A stretch of 9,659 bases of DNA from JBGTCD01 sp041749015 (lineage in GTDB: Bacteria; Bacteroidota; Bacteroidia; Cytophagales; Cyclobacteriaceae), in the NCBI GenBank assembly GCA_041749015.1, contig JBGTCD010000043.1:1-9659 (forward strand), written 5' to 3'. The translations under genes were made by a program, and so were the position numbers. Numbering within the stretch: the stretch's first letter is position 1; each line of letters begins with the position of its first letter. The notes under the pieces are model-generated. The model had not been told where the DNA came from. It ran no database searches and was given only the letters and a program-made list of their open reading frames with translations. Of this stretch, positions 1 to 6,542 are shown in pieces.

Positions 1-221
1 AAGTAAATGGTAAAGATGCCACCATGATCCGGGCCAATTACGTACTACGTGCTCTGGAATTACCAGCAGGCGACCATGAGATCACTTTTGAATTCAGACC
101 TAAGTCTTATGTGGTTGGAAACAAAATCACCCAGGCAGGGTCATGGGTGGTGTTATTAGTATTGCTCGGAGGATTGTGGTTTGGTGTGAGGGGGTCGATG
201 AATAGTATCAAGCCAGACTGA
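1..221 (+). CDS. YfhO-family membrane protein, C-terminal end (5' partial)
   Basis: This is the end of a gene that begins before the window. The frame is open from base 3 and gives 72 visible residues before TGA at 219-221. The ATG at 24 is internal, because the same frame continues upstream of it. The visible part has a short beta-rich stretch containing NYVLRALELPAGDHEITFEF and then PKSY, followed by a hydrophobic helix at about visible residues 44-62 and a short charged tail. This layout is typical of the C-terminus of YfhO-type bacterial membrane proteins: an extracytoplasmic beta domain, the PKSY-like motif, then a last TM helix. Family members are large polytopic proteins of the GT-C type; in Bacillus subtilis YfhO is linked to glycosylation of cell-wall polymers. 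In this organism a role in surface glycan assembly is only inferred. It converges on the next gene with 11 bases between the stop codons and no visible hairpin. Confidence 0.75.
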   Translation, partial: VNGKDATMIRANYVLRALELPAGDHEITFEFRPKSYVVGNKITQAGSWVVLLVLLGGLWFGVRGSMNSIKPD

Positions 222-232
222 CCCATCAAGAG

Positions 233-2287
233 CTAATATTTTATATGTAACGGTCCTTTAATGGATCGCTTGGTGCAGTTATCAATTAGATTATAAAAGT
301 AAACTCCAGTAGCTAAATTATCAGGAGACCAGTTGTTCTCATAGTTGATACTGTGAAAAACCATTCTTCCCCACCTGTTAAAAACTTTTAGTTCAGAGCC
401 CAACAATTCCTGAGAGAGTTCAAAATAATCATTTTTGCCATCACCATTCGGCGTTATAACATTAGGAATAAAAAAAACAGGATCAGGACTACGATCTAAT
501 TCTATTTCTGATTCATAAATTCCACACTCATTTTCCGCCACAGCAACATAAGTATCAGGAGCCATTGCAATAAATTCGGTTTGACCATTGTAGGTAGTAT
601 CATTTTTCCATATTAAATGAAAGTTAAATTCATCAGCAGTTGCTACTATTTTGATGGTGTCATCAAAACAAATAAATTGGTCTTCGGAAGGAATCAATTC
701 AAAATATGGCTCGTTAATTCTCACTACTATCAGGGTGTCTTCCTTAGTGAGGCATTCAGATTTCATTACTACCGGGTATTCCCCTGGGTGAGTAAATTGA
801 ATCGAATTACCTGCCGGACCATTGTTCCAAATGACCTCCGTTATACCCTCATGATCTATTGAAAAAAGAGTTTCTTCACCATCACATATAAATAATTCAG
901 GTAATATGGGAAAGGTAAAAAAAGAGGCCTCATTTAACTTTACAATCAGTGTGTCTTCCTTTGTGGTGCAATCGGATTTCATCACTACCGGATATACCCC
1001 GGGCTGAGTAATGAGAATCGAATTGCCTGCAGGTCCATTGTTCCAAATGACCTCTATTATACCCTCATGATCTATTGAAAATAGAATTTCTTCACCATCA
1101 CATAAAAATAATTCAGGTAAAATGGGAAAGTTAAAAAACGCGGATAATTGAAAATACTCCCCTCTAAACTCGTTATCACTGATCAAAACTATTTGATCAA
1201 ACACTTCCCCAATTTCTAACTCCCAGTCACTTGCATTATCTTCTCTCACACCCACTTCATCTTCACAGGTTGGTCCAATATGGACATCATAGTTTCTTTG
1301 ATTATTATTGGCAAAGGCCGAATAAACACCAAAATATTTATTGATCGCATCAACTGAAAAATTATCAAAATCTACATTTGGAGGACTGTGGTGGTTCGCG
1401 TATATATGAATTCCATTTGGTGAGTTGATATTTGATACTTCAAAAAAATCATCAGCATAATCAAAGTCTAAAGTTACCGCATCCCAGTTGTTGGTGTATA
1501 TGTATTTGGATTCATCACCCAACGCTGCCCCGGAAAGCATACGCTGTATATCACCAGTTAGAGTTCCATTTCTCTCATGTGATGACTTGTCAAAGGTGGT
1601 ATTTCCTGATTCCTCATCAAAGCTCCACCAGCCAAGCATATGTTCCTGGTGTAGCGGTATTTTTGAACACATTTGTTGTCGAACCTCCTCCTGAGTTAAA
1701 GCAATATCCCAAACCCTTAATTCATCTATTTCACCATTAAAGGGGTATTGTATGTTATTTCTATTTTCAAAGCCAATTTTAGAATTCAAACTAACATCAG
1801 TTTCCATAGGAAAATTTGAGCTACCAGTATAAAAACCACCAACATTGACGCCATTTAAATAAATATCCATATTAGTTGCCACCCTCATTACCATAGCTAT
1901 GTGAACCCATTGATCTTTGATATTAACTATATCCGCAATTTTAGACCTTCTGAAAACTGGGTCATTTGCTCCTTTTCCATCCCCATATCCGATATTTATT
2001 CTATCTGGTGAAACCAAAAACCAAAATCCCGCATACAAATTGGGAGAATCATGAGATTTGTATAGCCCAGACCAGGCACCTTGTATTTCGCCTACCTTCA
2101 CCCAGGCCATTGCAGAAACAGGTAAATTAAAGTTTGATGGTGCATTTTCTATTTCAATCCAGGAGTTATTGTCCTTAAAATCTACCCCGTTTCCTGGCCC
2201 AATATCATTTATTTGACTATAGGCCTTAAGAGAAAAGACAAAAAAAATAACTAGACTAAGATGTTTTATAAAAATTGAATTAGTCAT
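233..2287 (-). CDS. Secreted LamG / Ig-like repeat protein with type B T9SS sorting domain (CHU_C)
   Basis: A 684-residue surface or secreted protein. Residues 1-24 are a signal peptide (KH, a hydrophobic core, then AYS before Q25). Residues about 35-225 are a LamG/concanavalin-like domain, with WVHIAMV, a DIYLNG strand and the characteristic FNGEIDELRVWDIALTQEEV (184-203), closed by LGWWSFDE (218-225). Residues about 260-383 match nothing I recognise. Residues 384-455 and 456-527 are a near-identical tandem pair of Ig/PKD-like modules, and 528-604 is a diverged third copy. Each copy keeps two cysteines (396/440, 468/512, 540/588), which could form disulfides. Residues about 605-684 are the gliding-motility C-terminal domain: NVITPNGDGKND (609-620), LKVFNRWGRMVF, and TGVYFYNL. 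Type B domains direct export through the type IX secretion system and surface retention. LamG often binds carbohydrate or mediates adhesion, but the ligand cannot be read here. The gene is visibly AT-rich. Start chosen because the signal peptide begins at once. Confidence 0.9.
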   Translation of the reverse strand: MTNSIFIKHLSLVIFFVFSLKAYSQINDIGPGNGVDFKDNNSWIEIENAPSNFNLPVSAMAWVKVGEIQGAWSGLYKSHDSPNLYAGFWFLVSPDRINIGYGDGKGANDPVFRRSKIADIVNIKDQWVHIAMVMRVATNMDIYLNGVNVGGFYTGSSNFPMETDVSLNSKIGFENRNNIQYPFNGEIDELRVWDIALTQEEVRQQMCSKIPLHQEHMLGWWSFDEESGNTTFDKSSHERNGTLTGDIQRMLSGAALGDESKYIYTNNWDAVTLDFDYADDFFEVSNINSPNGIHIYANHHSPPNVDFDNFSVDAINKYFGVYSAFANNNQRNYDVHIGPTCEDEVGVREDNASDWELEIGEVFDQIVLISDNEFRGEYFQLSAFFNFPILPELFLCDGEEILFSIDHEGIIEVIWNNGPAGNSILITQPGVYPVVMKSDCTTKEDTLIVKLNEASFFTFPILPELFICDGEETLFSIDHEGITEVIWNNGPAGNSIQFTHPGEYPVVMKSECLTKEDTLIVVRINEPYFELIPSEDQFICFDDTIKIVATADEFNFHLIWKNDTTYNGQTEFIAMAPDTYVAVAENECGIYESEIELDRSPDPVFFIPNVITPNGDGKNDYFELSQELLGSELKVFNRWGRMVFHSINYENNWSPDNLATGVYFYNLIDNCTKRSIKGPLHIKY
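707..1138 (-). repeat. In-frame tandem duplication, two 216-base units
   Basis: Two adjacent units, 923-1138 and 707-922, each 216 bases or 72 codons, encode residues 384-455 and 456-527 of the LamG/CHU_C protein. The period was measured from the shared string atgatctatt at 851 and 1067. Over the first 66 residues the copies differ at 10 positions, and VIWNNGPAGNS is identical in both. The last six positions differ, partly because of a one-residue shift. The third module (528-604) keeps only the cysteine spacing and the general pattern, so the first two copies arose by a later duplication. Confidence 0.9.
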
Positions 2288-2311
2288 TACTTAAAAATAT
2301 CAATGCTAATA

Positions 2312-2340
2312 AAAATATAAATATATTATTTGAATGACAA
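2312..2340 (-). promoter_or_regulatory. Possible Bacteroidota promoter for the LamG gene
   Basis: On the minus strand TATATTTT (2312-2319) matches seven of eight positions of the Bacteroidota -7 pattern TAnnTTTG if the last G is relaxed. TTG (2338-2340) lies 18 bases upstream, slightly shorter than the usual 19-21. The box ends about 25 bases before the ATG at 2287. The region is very AT-rich, so chance matches are likely. The 199-base gap after the glycosyltransferase gene does suggest separate transcription. Confidence 0.25.
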
Positions 2341-2486
2341 TAAACTATTAATTTCATTCGAAAGTGCTCCGTTATAAAATAGCAAGTCCTCAATAATCAT
2401 AATAAAAGAAAAGACCTTCAGTTCTTTGACCTATTGGGTTTTAGCATGATAAGAGGATTAAGCCTCACTTTGACCAGAAAGCAAGA

Positions 2487-3680
2487 TTAAATCTTACCGT
2501 AAAACTTTATTAAATCTTTAAAAACAAGAGTAGTTTTATATTTAGTATTAAAAGTTTTGACGGCATTCTCTGAATAGGTGCTCAATAATTTTGGAGCCTT
2601 ATACAGTTTCCTGAAAAGATCAGCCAGTGCTTTTTCATCCCCGTCCTGGTAGATCACACCAATCTCATTGTCAAGGATTACCTTTTTTTGTGCTCTGCAA
2701 TCAGAGGCCACTACCGGCAGCCCCATTTGCATATATTGAAACATCTTATTGGAGTAGGTAGTATCGTGGTGCAGATTTCTTCTAAAGGGGCATAAGCCGA
2801 CCTTTGAGTGCCGGATGTAATCAGGCAACTTCTCAGGTGACTGCCAGCCCTCCCAAAATATGAGATGACTAACCTCAAGTGCCTCTGCCATCGACTTTAA
2901 TTCTGCATCATCCGAGCTCATACCTACGATGATCAGACGAAGATCCTGACATTCAGCTTTGACCAGCGCCATGGCCTTAAATACCACTGGCAAACCCCTC
3001 CTGATGCTGGTATCCCCAAAATACAAGAGGTTAAAAAAACCATCTAAATGCGCAAAATCCTCCGGGTCAATCTTTGATCCAACTTCTACAGGTCCTGCAT
3101 TGGGAATGATGATGAAATCCTCTGCTTTCCTATCGTTATGCTGTAGATAATGGTCTCTTGCCTCCCCGGTAACTACCACGATTTTGTCAGCATAATTGAT
3201 GTATCCCTGTTCTTTTTTGTGCCAGCGATTTGGACGAATCAGGATGTTGCCAGGGAACTGATTGACATGCTTGTAAACCTTCATGATTTCCGGCCGGTTC
3301 TCATGAAGGTCAAGGACCAGGGGCAGGTTAAGTTTTTTATTAATCTGGAACACCGTTTCAGCCAGGACCATATCATGCACATGCAGCGCGTCAGGGTTCA
3401 CTTTTTGGATGAACCTGCGCACCTTTGGTGCTACCAGCCATCTGAAAAAGGGAAAGGTATGGGCAAGGGCTGATGCTTTATAGATCAATCTGCTAGCATT
3501 ATACCGGTGAACATGAATTCCATGAATTATTTCAATTTCCGGTAGTTTTGATTTATAGCTTAAGGAAAACAGGTGCACTTCAAAACCATCATCTATGAGT
3601 GCTTCCGCCTCATATTTTACTCTGGGGTCAGGAGGATAAGTATTATCCGATATCATTCCTATGCGTGTGGGTGCTGCCAT
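2487..3680 (-). CDS. GT4-type (GT-B fold) glycosyltransferase
   Basis: A 397-residue protein with the usual length and two-domain layout of GT-B glycosyltransferases, which move a sugar from a nucleotide donor to a glycan or lipid-linked acceptor on the cytoplasmic side. The N-terminal domain opens with IGMISDNTYPPDPRV (7-21) and has the acceptor-side elements LHVHD (99-103) and LDLHENRPE (123-131). The C-terminal domain begins near LLYFGDTSIRRGLP (218-231), with LRLIIVG (247-253), the WEGWQSPEKLPDYI segment (276-289) and the donor-site motif SNKMFQYMQMGLPVVASD (310-327). Where related enzymes usually have Glu in KxFEYM, this one has Gln315. The start ATG overlaps the stop of the FkbM gene as TAATG, so the two are probably translated together. 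There is no signal peptide or TM helix. Donor, acceptor and pathway are unknown; surface polysaccharide or protein glycan synthesis is inferred. Confidence 0.88.
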   Translation of the reverse strand: MAAPTRIGMISDNTYPPDPRVKYEAEALIDDGFEVHLFSLSYKSKLPEIEIIHGIHVHRYNASRLIYKASALAHTFPFFRWLVAPKVRRFIQKVNPDALHVHDMVLAETVFQINKKLNLPLVLDLHENRPEIMKVYKHVNQFPGNILIRPNRWHKKEQGYINYADKIVVVTGEARDHYLQHNDRKAEDFIIIPNAGPVEVGSKIDPEDFAHLDGFFNLLYFGDTSIRRGLPVVFKAMALVKAECQDLRLIIVGMSSDDAELKSMAEALEVSHLIFWEGWQSPEKLPDYIRHSKVGLCPFRRNLHHDTTYSNKMFQYMQMGLPVVASDCRAQKKVILDNEIGVIYQDGDEKALADLFRKLYKAPKLLSTYSENAVKTFNTKYKTTLVFKDLIKFYGKI

Positions 3681-4582
3681 TATTGGGATTTGATGTATGG
3701 TGCTACTAAATCCAGTTTTTCCTCCGGTACTAGTAACACATTTCGCACCCCATCATCTTCAAACCTTAGAAGAGTAGGTGTTTCAAACAAAACATTCTCT
3801 CGAATCTGAAATCGCTTGTACCGGATGCCCGAAATCTGGTCCTCAATTTTGTCCTCATTCAGCTCATAAAGAAGTTCGGTTATGATCAATGGCCTATGCT
3901 TGGTGAGTATATGCCGCATACCCATTAGTACTTTATGTTCGGTGCCTTCGGTGTCCATCTTTATCAAATCAGGTGGTGGTAATGCCTCCTCACCAATGAA
4001 TTTGTCAAGGGATTTCATCATCACATCAATTGTCCTGGATGGGAAATTTTCCGGCTTTCTTTCAAGACTTCCTACCGACCCTAATTGATGTCTTACAAAT
4101 GGATACTTGGGATGGAAGGCATCGAAAAAGTTAGTACTGCCTTCTTCATCACTCAAAGCCAATTGGTAGGTTTTAACGCCTTCCAGATGATTGAGCTCGA
4201 TGTTTTTATTTAATGCCCAATATGGACCTGGTGATGGTTCAAAGGCAGCTACCAACCCAGTTAGATTAATTTTGGAATAGATGATGGCATACAACCCCAC
4301 ATTGGCCCCTATGTCGTAAAATACAGATGATTTAACAGCCAGTTTATAGAATAAGGGGATGTACTCAAAATACTCAACAGGCTGCCAATAGACCTTTCGG
4401 CTGATAAAACTGGTAGGGTTAGACCATAAAAAAAAATGACCAGCCTCTAGCTTAATTTTTAGCTTTCCAGAGACTGGTATTTCTCTAATGGTTTTGAAAA
4501 CATTCCTGAAGGGATACAACCCCAGTCTAAATATTCGATTGATCCAGGGGGTATAAAAAAATTGATATAAAAATCTCAACAT
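3680..4582 (-). CDS. FkbM-family SAM-dependent methyltransferase
   Basis: A 300-residue protein. The Rossmann core starts with SVFYDIGANVGLYAIIYSK (86-104; motif I, SAM binding), then AAFEPSPGPYWALNKNI (112-128; the acidic residue after strand 2, family pattern EPxP). The FkbM hallmark DLIKMDTEGTEHKVLMGM (205-222) replaces the commoner IKIDVEGAE, and PLIITEL (231-237) follows. FkbM enzymes usually O-methylate sugars or polyketide-like products, and many lie in surface polysaccharide loci. The N-terminal 85 residues are basic and aromatic and may form a family-specific cap; there is no clear TM helix. The gene lies immediately upstream of the glycosyltransferase with a one-base overlap (TAATG), which suggests that both act on the same glycan. 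The target is not known. A gap of 62 bases separates it from the DUF4920 gene upstream. Confidence 0.87.
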   Translation of the reverse strand: MLRFLYQFFYTPWINRIFRLGLYPFRNVFKTIREIPVSGKLKIKLEAGHFFLWSNPTSFISRKVYWQPVEYFEYIPLFYKLAVKSSVFYDIGANVGLYAIIYSKINLTGLVAAFEPSPGPYWALNKNIELNHLEGVKTYQLALSDEEGSTNFFDAFHPKYPFVRHQLGSVGSLERKPENFPSRTIDVMMKSLDKFIGEEALPPPDLIKMDTEGTEHKVLMGMRHILTKHRPLIITELLYELNEDKIEDQISGIRYKRFQIRENVLFETPTLLRFEDDGVRNVLLVPEEKLDLVAPYIKSQ

Positions 4583-4644
4583 TCAGGCTCAGGACACTAT
4601 ATCACGATTTTTAATAGGGATAACCCTAATGCCGGTCGAGGAAA

Positions 4645-5151
4645 TCAATTTGTTGCTTCATCCTCAATCACCACCCCATTGGCAATGAATACCAACTCTT
4701 CTTTGGGCTCGGTTATATTTGCAATCTCCTCTTCAGACTTCCCTTCATCCTCCGCAAAGTGCTGAAGCATGTCGACTGATGTTACTTTTCTTTTGGCAAG
4801 CCCTTCAAAAACCGCAGTACTACCTTCTACACCCTCTTTAGGCACGAAAAAACCATAATCCTTGAAAGTCACCCGCATGGTTTCGCCATTTCCGGTGTCG
4901 ATGGTCATCCAGCAGCCTTTCCTGGCGCAGGTTTTGGTAATGGTTCCGGCCACTTTGAAATAGGCGGAATCTAATTCTCCTAGCTCTGCCTGAAGGTTGG
5001 AAGCCTGTATAGCCCCTTCTGTGTTGATGGGTTCCCCATACTGATTGGAGGGTGTCTCTGTATCTTCTGTTTGAGCTTGATCTTCGCCAGTTTTGATGGT
5101 ACATGAGGCCAAAAAGCCCATAACTAAAATGAAATAAAATAATCGTTTCAT
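4645..5151 (-). CDS. DUF4920 family lipoprotein
   Basis: A 168-residue lipoprotein. The N-terminus MKRLFYFILVMGFLASC has a basic start, a hydrophobic core and the lipobox LASC, with Cys17 as the lipidation site. A short acidic, Gln/Thr-rich linker (20-36) follows. The rest is one DUF4920 domain: YGEPI (38-42), VAGTITKTCARKGCWMTID (67-85), VTFKDYGFFVPK (94-105), a strand around 112-118 and HFAEDEG (131-137), then the closing FIANGVVIED (155-164). The pair Cys75/Cys80 in CxxxxCWM is the family signature. The domain is common in Bacteroidota and has no established function that I know of; the cysteines and acidic/His residues could bind a metal or act in redox chemistry, but that is a guess. It is expected in the periplasm, tethered to a membrane. 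A good -7 box upstream suggests its own promoter. Confidence 0.85.
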   Translation of the reverse strand: MKRLFYFILVMGFLASCTIKTGEDQAQTEDTETPSNQYGEPINTEGAIQASNLQAELGELDSAYFKVAGTITKTCARKGCWMTIDTGNGETMRVTFKDYGFFVPKEGVEGSTAVFEGLAKRKVTSVDMLQHFAEDEGKSEEEIANITEPKEELVFIANGVVIEDEATN

Positions 5152-5180
5152 AGAATGATTAATGGTTTAAAAAAGACATG

Positions 5181-5211
5181 CAAAACTAATGATTTAGACT
5201 TTGTAAAAGAA
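5181..5211 (-). promoter_or_regulatory. Likely Bacteroidota promoter for the DUF4920 lipoprotein gene
   Basis: On the minus strand TAGTTTTG (5181-5188) is an exact match to the Bacteroidota -7 pattern TAnnTTTG. At the preferred distance of 20 bases upstream lies TTC (5209-5211), one mismatch from the -33 TTG. The -7 box ends about 30 bases before the ATG at 5151, leaving room for a short leader. The -33 element overlaps the region just after the DUF3592 stop codon. This would let the lipoprotein gene, and perhaps the FkbM and glycosyltransferase genes behind it, be transcribed independently of the two genes upstream. Confidence 0.45.
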
Positions 5212-5213
5212 AT

Positions 5214-5828
5214 TCAATAATTGGCGGACTTCTTCATAGCAAAAAAAGCACCCAGACCAATCATAAAAAAAACCGATCCCATCCCCCCTAGTATGATCAT
5301 GAATAAATATCGGTCAATGAAAGTATCGATCATGATATCAGTTGGGTCCTCCGGATTGACAAAAATTACTACCTTCTCCCCCACATAATAACTGGGCGGT
5401 TCACTTGATACAGATGATCTAAAGCTATGGATCTGACCCTCATATTCATATTCAAACAGTGGTTGACTTGGCTCGGAAACCACGACCCCTTCAACGGTTA
5501 CCGCACTTTCCATAAATTCTTTCTGATTAAAAAAAGAAAACAGTGCCCCCAACAATAACCCTAATCCTACCAAACCAAATATCAAGCCTGCAACACTGGC
5601 CCCGGCTTGCTTCTTCTTTGGCGATACGTGAGACCCATTAGAAGCAGTATGCTGGATGGTTTTATGGTATTCATGGGCCTCAATATGGCTGTCAATCGCC
5701 TCAGCCATCCGGCGTGCATCAGCCAGACTTAATCCAAACTTCTCTCTCAGAAAACGGATGGCATCTACTTTTCTGTCAGCAATCAATAATTTGCGTACTT
5801 TCTGCTTGTCCTGATCGGTCACCTGCAT
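5214..5828 (-). CDS. Two-TM DUF3592 protein with L7/L12-like N-terminal motif
   Basis: A 204-residue inner-membrane protein of unknown function. Residues about 8-46 resemble the helix pair of the ribosomal protein L7/L12 C-terminal domain: VDAIRFLREKFGLSLADARR (21-40) follows the pattern of a short helix, a GL turn and a second helix ending in Ala/Glu. A polar His/Lys-rich linker (50-74) leads to TM1 (about 76-100). An extracytoplasmic DUF3592 segment follows: VTVEGVVV (111-118), FEYEYEGQIHSFRSSVSS (125-142), YVGEKVVIFVNPEDPTDIMI (148-167). TM2 spans about 174-197 with a short KKS tail. DUF3592 proteins usually have exactly this arrangement of TM, small beta domain with YxVGxxVxVxYxPxxP, then TM. 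No enzyme motif is visible. It sits 62 bases before the lipoprotein gene and 72 after the methyltransferase gene on the same strand, so co-transcription with the methyltransferase is possible. Confidence 0.8.
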   Translation of the reverse strand: MQVTDQDKQKVRKLLIADRKVDAIRFLREKFGLSLADARRMAEAIDSHIEAHEYHKTIQHTASNGSHVSPKKKQAGASVAGLIFGLVGLGLLLGALFSFFNQKEFMESAVTVEGVVVSEPSQPLFEYEYEGQIHSFRSSVSSEPPSYYVGEKVVIFVNPEDPTDIMIDTFIDRYLFMIILGGMGSVFFMIGLGAFFAMKKSANY

Positions 5829-5900
5829 ACTATAAAAGGGTTTTAAATGAAAATGGGCAAGTAATTTATCATTTTCCTGAAAATTTTAGGTTATTGGGGT

Positions 5901-6542
5901 TCATGTTTTTTTTAAAATAATGACCCGGCTGCCATCGGTATACAAAATTTCAAAACCGTAATTAGCCGACAACCACTCGAATGTCGACAAATGATAAAAA
6001 ACCAGATGGGTAAAGTCCCGCTTATAATACCATGTCCCAAATCCGGAAAGGTCATCCCATAAATGGGTCATGACCCCTAAAATACCTCCCGGCTTTAATA
6101 CCTTCACCATGCGATTGATTTCCTTTTTTGGATCAGAAAAGTGTTCAAAACTTTCTGAAGCGGTGATAAAATCAAATTCCGTTCCGGAGTAATTTTCCCC
6201 AAAAAGAGGATCATAAGCATCAGATTGGTATCCGGATTCCCGTAGCATCAACTGCAATACTGAAGGTGCCGACCCTGAGCCATAGTCGAGGCCTGTAGCT
6301 GATTTTGGTAGAAATTTTATCATAGGCACAAGCAGCTGGGATAAGAATTTGCGGTATCTGGGATCTTCTGGATCGTTATTATGGGTCAGATACCGGCTCT
6401 TTTCTTCCTCAATATTTGGTATAAAGCGGGCATCAACAGTTATCAGGTGGCAGTGCTCACAATACCAGTAATTGCGAGGGTCTCCGCTAGGGTTCAGCGG
6501 TTTATCAGAGGAGTTTTTACAAAGGGGACAATCAGGCATCAT
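5901..6542 (-). CDS. Class I SAM methyltransferase with N-terminal zinc ribbon
   Basis: A 213-residue protein. The N-terminus has a four-cysteine zinc-ribbon pattern, CPLC (5-8) and CEHC (28-31). The methyltransferase core follows: TGLDYGSGSAPSVLQLML (83-100; motif I, SAM binding), SDAYDPLF (107-114; post-strand-2 acidic residue), FDFITASESFEHFSDPKKEI (123-142; the EH-x-xDP element typical of Methyltransf_23 proteins) and VLKPGGILGVMTHL (148-161). The C-terminal part WYYKRDFTHLVFYHLSTFEW (171-190) is also conserved in this family. Substrates of close relatives are mostly unknown; some related enzymes with zinc-binding N-termini modify sugars. Two adjacent Met codons are possible starts (6542 or 6539), and the difference is one residue. 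It is the first gene of the minus-strand run and faces the 362-base divergent region. Confidence 0.85.
   Translation of the reverse strand: MMPDCPLCKNSSDKPLNPSGDPRNYWYCEHCHLITVDARFIPNIEEEKSRYLTHNNDPEDPRYRKFLSQLLVPMIKFLPKSATGLDYGSGSAPSVLQLMLRESGYQSDAYDPLFGENYSGTEFDFITASESFEHFSDPKKEINRMVKVLKPGGILGVMTHLWDDLSGFGTWYYKRDFTHLVFYHLSTFEWLSANYGFEILYTDGSRVIILKKT

Noticed and set aside
617..862. Plus-strand open frame of 81 codons opposite the LamG gene
   Set aside because: Lies wholly inside the LamG protein gene on the other strand, crosses the tandem repeat, and its translation has no recognisable feature.
1432..1740. Plus-strand open frame of 102 codons opposite the LamG domain
   Set aside because: Antisense to a well-supported LamG domain; the His/Pro-rich translation is an artefact of the reverse frame.
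2483..2495. Palindrome AAGATT-A-AATCTT over the glycosyltransferase stop
   Set aside because: A one-base centre cannot form a stable loop, it is AT-rich, and no T-tract follows.
3150..3473. Plus-strand open frame of 107 codons opposite the glycosyltransferase
   Set aside because: Antisense to conserved glycosyltransferase sequence, with no family signature.
4615..4628. Small hairpin TAGGG-ATAA-CCCTA between the DUF4920 and FkbM genes
   Set aside because: Only five base pairs and no T-tract on either strand, so not a convincing terminator; position upstream of FkbM could be chance.
4838..5104. Minus-strand open frame of 88 codons in another frame of the DUF4920 gene
   Set aside because: Overlaps the conserved CxxxxCWM region; Arg-rich translation typical of a shifted frame.
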